Of a DNA stretch of 64,000 nucleotides, positions 60,497 through 64,000 are shown one piece after another (within the stretch, counting starts at the first letter, position 1; every line of letters starts with the position of its first letter). The position numbers and the translations under genes are program-made. The DNA is from Pseudomonas ekonensis (lineage in GTDB: Bacteria; Pseudomonadota; Gammaproteobacteria; Pseudomonadales; Pseudomonadaceae): contig NZ_JAHSTS010000001.1 of the NCBI RefSeq assembly GCF_019145435.1, forward strand, positions 510,001 through 574,000, read 5' to 3'. Under the pieces are notes generated by a model. It was given only the letters and a program-made list of their open reading frames with translations, was not told the DNA's origin and made no database searches.

Positions 60497-63019
60497 ATGT
60501 TCCCGATGACGCCCATTGCGGCAGCGCTTGCGTTGTTGTTATGCAGCGGTGCATTTGCGGCGCCCGCTGCGCTGGACAATACCCCCAGAAGTTTGTTGGC
60601 CCAGGCCAAAGGCTTGCCGGCCGATTTCGAGGAACACTTTTTCGATGTGCCGCTGGCCGTTCGGGTCGAACTGGACCGGCAGCCGCTTGGCGAGGCCATG
60701 GTGGTGCTGTCCCGTGACGACCGGGTGACCTTGCTCGATTTCACCGACACCGGCGAAAGCCGCTTCGATGCCCGTGAGCGCCAGGCCTGGGCCGACATCC
60801 TCAAGCCCGGTGTGGCGCTGGGTGCGTGCACGGGCACCTGTCCGGAACAGTTGCTGGCGGTTCACTACAACCTGGAGAACTCGCTGCTGTCGATCGCCAC
60901 CGAGAACGCCGAGCGCGACGGCACGGTCGCGCGTTTCCACGAGCAGCCCGAGGGCGGCAGCAGCGGCCTGATGCTGCGTAACCAGCTCAACCTCAACGGT
61001 GGTCAGGACCAAGACCTGGGCGGGCGCTTCGGCCTTGAGGCCAGCGGCAGCCTGGGCAACTGGAGCCAGACGTTCAACATGCAGATGGCGCGTCTGGGCG
61101 GGCCGGACGACAAGACGTTCCACGCCGTGCATGAGCTGTACACCCAGCGCGAACTGCAAGGCAGTTTTTTCCGCCTGGGCTATTTCACCCCCAATTCCGA
61201 AGGCCTGACCCGTCAGCCACGCTCATTCGGCACCAGCCCTGACACCGCCGTCGGTGTGATGTACGGCAGCTCCGACAGCCTGGCGATCGACAGCCCGAAA
61301 CCCAGCGTGTACCCGGTCTACGTCACCGCCAACCGCCAGGGCTCGGTGGAGATCTACCGTGACGGCCTGCTGATCAACACCCAGTCGGTGCCGGCGGGGT
61401 TGCAGACCCTCGACACCCGGCCGTTGCCCGGCGGGATCTATGAAGTGGAGGTGCGCCTGATCGAAGACGGCCAGATCACCTCGACCACCCAGGAACTGAT
61501 CTACAAGCCCAACAACTGGCGCAACCTCGATGAGCGCTGGCGCTACAACCTGTTCGCCGGCCAGGAAAGCAAACTGCTCAGCAATTGGGACCAACAGGCC
61601 AGCGGCGATGCCACGGCCGGCGCTTCGGTGAACTACCTGCTGCACCCCCGGGTGATTCTCGGGCTGTCGGCCCGTCAGCTGCGGGAAAAGCTGCAGTACG
61701 GCGGCTCCATCGACTGGAGCCTGGCCGACAGCGTCAGCCTGTACGCCAACCTCTACCAGACCGAAGACCACGGCACCGGTGCGGATCTGCAAGGGCTTTA
61801 CAACTACGGCTCCGGCAGCCTGGTGGTCAGCCACAATCGCAGCTGGCTCGACACCACTTACCTCTACGACACGCTGCCCGACGGCACCCGCGTGCGCCAG
61901 CGCAACGTGTTCACCGGGCAGACCAGCAACACCTCGCTGGCGCTCAGCCACCGGATCGACCGCCGCAATTCGCTCAGCGCCCGGGTGTCCCACAGCGACG
62001 GCAACACCGAGGGCGTCGGCGCGGATCTTGGCTGGACGCAACGCACGACCCTGTTCGGCAGCGACGCCAACTGGCGTCTGTCGCTGTTCGACCGACCGGG
62101 CAGCTACAGCAGCGGCGATGCCCGCAACCGGGGCGTCGACCTGAGCCTCAACGTGGCGCTCGGCGGCCAGGGCCAGCAGGTGTCCGGCAGCATCGGCTCG
62201 CGCACCGCCCGCGACGGCAGCCGCGACACCAATGCGTCGCTGGGCTACCGCAAGGACTGGCAAGACCACGTGCTGCAAAGCGTTTCGGTGACCGCGCTGA
62301 CCGACACCTACGGCGTCGGCCTGGCCAGCCTGGCCAACTTCGGCACCGACACGGTCAACGGCGACGGCTTTGTCCAGCGTTCGTCCTACAACGGCAACTT
62401 CACCGGCGGCCTGAACCTGGACAGCACCCTGGTGGTCGGCGCCCGGCACATGACGCTGACCCGTCAGCACCAAGGGCTCGGCGCCGGGATGATCGTCGAT
62501 GTCGAGTCCGACATCGACGGCATCGCCTTGCGCGCCGACGACCTGAGCGGCGGCAGCGCGGCGCTGCGCCCGGGGCGCAACTTCATCCCGTTGACGGCCT
62601 ACCGAAACAGTTCGGTGAGCTTCGACTTCGAAGGCAACCACGTGCCGGCCGCCACCATCGAACCGTCCCGCACCCGTTACCACTTGAACAAGGGCGGTGT
62701 GGAGTACCGCAAGGTCAGGGTGATGAAGACCCTCACGGTGCTGGGGCGCTTGCTCGACCCGCAAGGCCGGCCGCTCAAGGGCCATCACGTGATCAACCAC
62801 GCCAGCCGTGGCGTGAGCGAGGTCGATGGCTTCTTTTCGATGGAGATGAACGCCGGCTCGCCGACGCTGGAGGTGCGTCATGCCGACCGGTTGCTGTGTC
62901 AGTTCCGCCTCGACATCGACAGTCACCGCAGCGAAAACGACGTGCTGATGATCGGGGATCTGCGTTGCAGCCCGGACACCCTGGCCGATGCCGCTTCCCA
63001 CCCGCAGCAGGCCGGATGA
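60497..63019 (+). CDS. CS1-type fimbrial outer-membrane usher (CooC/TcfC-like)
   Basis: An 840-residue usher that exports and assembles CS1-type pilins. It has a signal peptide (MFPMTPIAAALALLLCSGAFA), an N-terminal domain with two cysteines (GACTGTCPEQ), a beta barrel, and a plug/E-set region with VYPVYVTANRQGSVEIYRDGLLINTQSVPAG; the C-terminal VLGRLLDPQGRPLKGHHV and DRLLCQFRLD resemble CooC C-terminal domains. The ATG at the start of the signal peptide is preferred to a TTG 25 codons upstream, whose reading passes through the hairpin. Confidence 0.88.
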   Translation: MFPMTPIAAALALLLCSGAFAAPAALDNTPRSLLAQAKGLPADFEEHFFDVPLAVRVELDRQPLGEAMVVLSRDDRVTLLDFTDTGESRFDARERQAWADILKPGVALGACTGTCPEQLLAVHYNLENSLLSIATENAERDGTVARFHEQPEGGSSGLMLRNQLNLNGGQDQDLGGRFGLEASGSLGNWSQTFNMQMARLGGPDDKTFHAVHELYTQRELQGSFFRLGYFTPNSEGLTRQPRSFGTSPDTAVGVMYGSSDSLAIDSPKPSVYPVYVTANRQGSVEIYRDGLLINTQSVPAGLQTLDTRPLPGGIYEVEVRLIEDGQITSTTQELIYKPNNWRNLDERWRYNLFAGQESKLLSNWDQQASGDATAGASVNYLLHPRVILGLSARQLREKLQYGGSIDWSLADSVSLYANLYQTEDHGTGADLQGLYNYGSGSLVVSHNRSWLDTTYLYDTLPDGTRVRQRNVFTGQTSNTSLALSHRIDRRNSLSARVSHSDGNTEGVGADLGWTQRTTLFGSDANWRLSLFDRPGSYSSGDARNRGVDLSLNVALGGQGQQVSGSIGSRTARDGSRDTNASLGYRKDWQDHVLQSVSVTALTDTYGVGLASLANFGTDTVNGDGFVQRSSYNGNFTGGLNLDSTLVVGARHMTLTRQHQGLGAGMIVDVESDIDGIALRADDLSGGSAALRPGRNFIPLTAYRNSSVSFDFEGNHVPAATIEPSRTRYHLNKGGVEYRKVRVMKTLTVLGRLLDPQGRPLKGHHVINHASRGVSEVDGFFSMEMNAGSPTLEVRHADRLLCQFRLDIDSHRSENDVLMIGDLRCSPDTLADAASHPQQAG

Positions 63020-63054
63020 ATGGCCATGATCGAGATTTCAGAGAGCGTTCCATC

Positions 63055-64000
63055 ATGAATCGGACAATTGGCTGGACATGCAGGCCGATGCGGCGTTGCT
63101 GGTTGGGCATGCTGTTGGTGATGGGGGCGCCAGCGGCACAGGCGGTGTCCCAGGAGATCCAGGCGTCGTTTTCGCCCGATCCGTCCAATCCGCAGAAAAA
63201 CGTGTTCATCAACAAGACGCCGGAAAGCGGCTACTGCGTGAGCAATCCCGTGGAATGCCGCAACAACAATACGTTCAGTATCCGCTTGCCCGTTCGTTTC
63301 GACTCGGCGAGGGCACTGCAGCCTGACGGTTCCCAACGCAACAACGCGATGGTCAAAGTGCCGGCGCAGTGGCGCGCGCTGACGGTGACCAATGCCGTCA
63401 CCGGCGAATCGGAACGGGTGGAGGTGCGGGTGGCGGGCATCGGTTCGCAATACCGGTTGAGCGATACCGCCGCCAACCTCACCGGAGCGCCGACGGCACT
63501 TCAAGGGCATCAGACCCTGTGGACGAATTCGAGCTGGGTGTATGCGCCGCCGCCCTGCGTTTACAGCGGTGTCGGTTACTACAGCGACACAACTTACGCA
63601 TTTTTCTGGAAGACACCTATCGATGGCAGTTGCACCAAGATGGTCGCCTTTGCGATTCCGGCCATGTCTTACGATTACCTGGATTTCGCCTACGAGTTGC
63701 GCACGCCCAACCCCTTGGGCATGTCTTCCGGCCAGTACACCGGATCGTTGAGTTACCGGCTCGGCCCCGGCGGCGATTTCGACATGGGCGATGTGATGCT
63801 GCCGACCGATCCGCAGTTGACCCTGGATTTTGTCCTCGATGTGCAGCATACCCTCAAGGTCGACATTCCGCCTGGCGGCGACAAGGTTCAACTGGCTCCC
63901 GCAGGCGGCTGGCAGGGCTGGATTAACGCAGGGCGCAGGCCGGTGCGTCTTTTCCGCGACCAGACCTTCCATATTTCGGCCTCGTCGCGGTTTTCGATGT
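63055..64000 (+). CDS. CS1-type fimbrial tip/minor adhesin subunit (3' end beyond the window)
   Basis: An open frame running off the right edge, at least 315 residues. It has a signal peptide (cleaved near APAAQA), then NVFINKTPESGYC and NPVECRNNNTFSIRLPVRF, which resemble the start of CooD/CfaE tip adhesins (FINxTPxSGYC...FSI.LP). Cysteine pairs at about residues 61/69 and 171/196 could form disulfides. An in-frame ATG at 63016, overlapping the usher stop, would add 13 polar residues ahead of the signal; the later ATG gives the better signal peptide. Confidence 0.85.
   Translation, partial: MNRTIGWTCRPMRRCWLGMLLVMGAPAAQAVSQEIQASFSPDPSNPQKNVFINKTPESGYCVSNPVECRNNNTFSIRLPVRFDSARALQPDGSQRNNAMVKVPAQWRALTVTNAVTGESERVEVRVAGIGSQYRLSDTAANLTGAPTALQGHQTLWTNSSWVYAPPPCVYSGVGYYSDTTYAFFWKTPIDGSCTKMVAFAIPAMSYDYLDFAYELRTPNPLGMSSGQYTGSLSYRLGPGGDFDMGDVMLPTDPQLTLDFVLDVQHTLKVDIPPGGDKVQLAPAGGWQGWINAGRRPVRLFRDQTFHISASSRFSM

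Overview
This window is chromosomal DNA from a fluorescens-group Pseudomonas or a close relative. It is GC-rich. Gene content and order (rrn end, tRNA-Leu, queA-tgt-yajC-secDF; suhB, trmJ-cysE-isc operon; ndk-rlmN-pilW-rodZ-ispG-hisS-yfgM-bamB-der; guaBA; a CumA-type multicopper oxidase; lon-gcd-oprB) are those of pseudomonads, and the intergenic spaces are full of the short palindromic REP elements typical of that group. The species call rests on protein recognition from memory, not on a search.

Layout. 1-2.0 kb: 3' end of a 23S rRNA gene, then 5S rRNA and its terminator. 2.5-8.2 kb: a tRNA-Leu(CAA) on the minus strand with its own promoter, then queA-tgt (queuosine in tRNA) and yajC-secD-secF (Sec translocon accessory complex). 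8.2-11.5 kb: ycfJ, suhB (minus), trmJ, cysE. 11.7-17.3 kb: the complete isc iron-sulfur assembly operon iscR-iscS-iscU-iscA-hscB-hscA-fdx-iscX behind a promoter that overlaps a likely IscR box. 17.4-26.8 kb: ndk to der, a run of RNA-modification, pilus, cell-shape, isoprenoid, translation and outer-membrane assembly genes.

26.8-39.4 kb: an unusual inverted array of heptamers around the der terminator; ybdL and yafV (methionine/glutamine transamination plus omega-amidase); leuA (minus) with a likely 25-codon leader ORF; an M23 peptidase and xseA; a LysR regulator divergent from a TSUP permease; a zinc-ribbon protein; guaB and guaA. 39.4-44.0 kb: a very large (1528 aa) dermonecrotic-toxin-like protein whose C-terminal two thirds are a tandem duplication of one ~490-residue unit. 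44.2-52 kb: a CumA-type multicopper oxidase with tadA, then cmoAB, a YhhN protein, an I42 inhibitor lipoprotein and a second-type Lon, all minus strand.

52-56.8 kb: an intergenic repeat island (interspersed-repeat-like segment plus a strict 69-bp tandem array carrying REP palindromes), then gcd and oprB for periplasmic glucose oxidation. 57-59.4 kb: a VF530-like protein and a membrane protein, then a minus-strand yqjI-yqjH-like pair (metal-responsive PadR regulator plus ferric-siderophore reductase) with a clear dyad operator. 59.9-64 kb: a CS1-type (alternate chaperone-usher) fimbrial operon: major pilin, strong intergenic hairpin, usher, and a tip protein that runs off the right edge; its chaperone is not in the window.

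The most rewarding items for a second look are the duplicated toxin, the heptamer array after der, the leuA leader, the 69-bp REP array and the pilin-usher hairpin.
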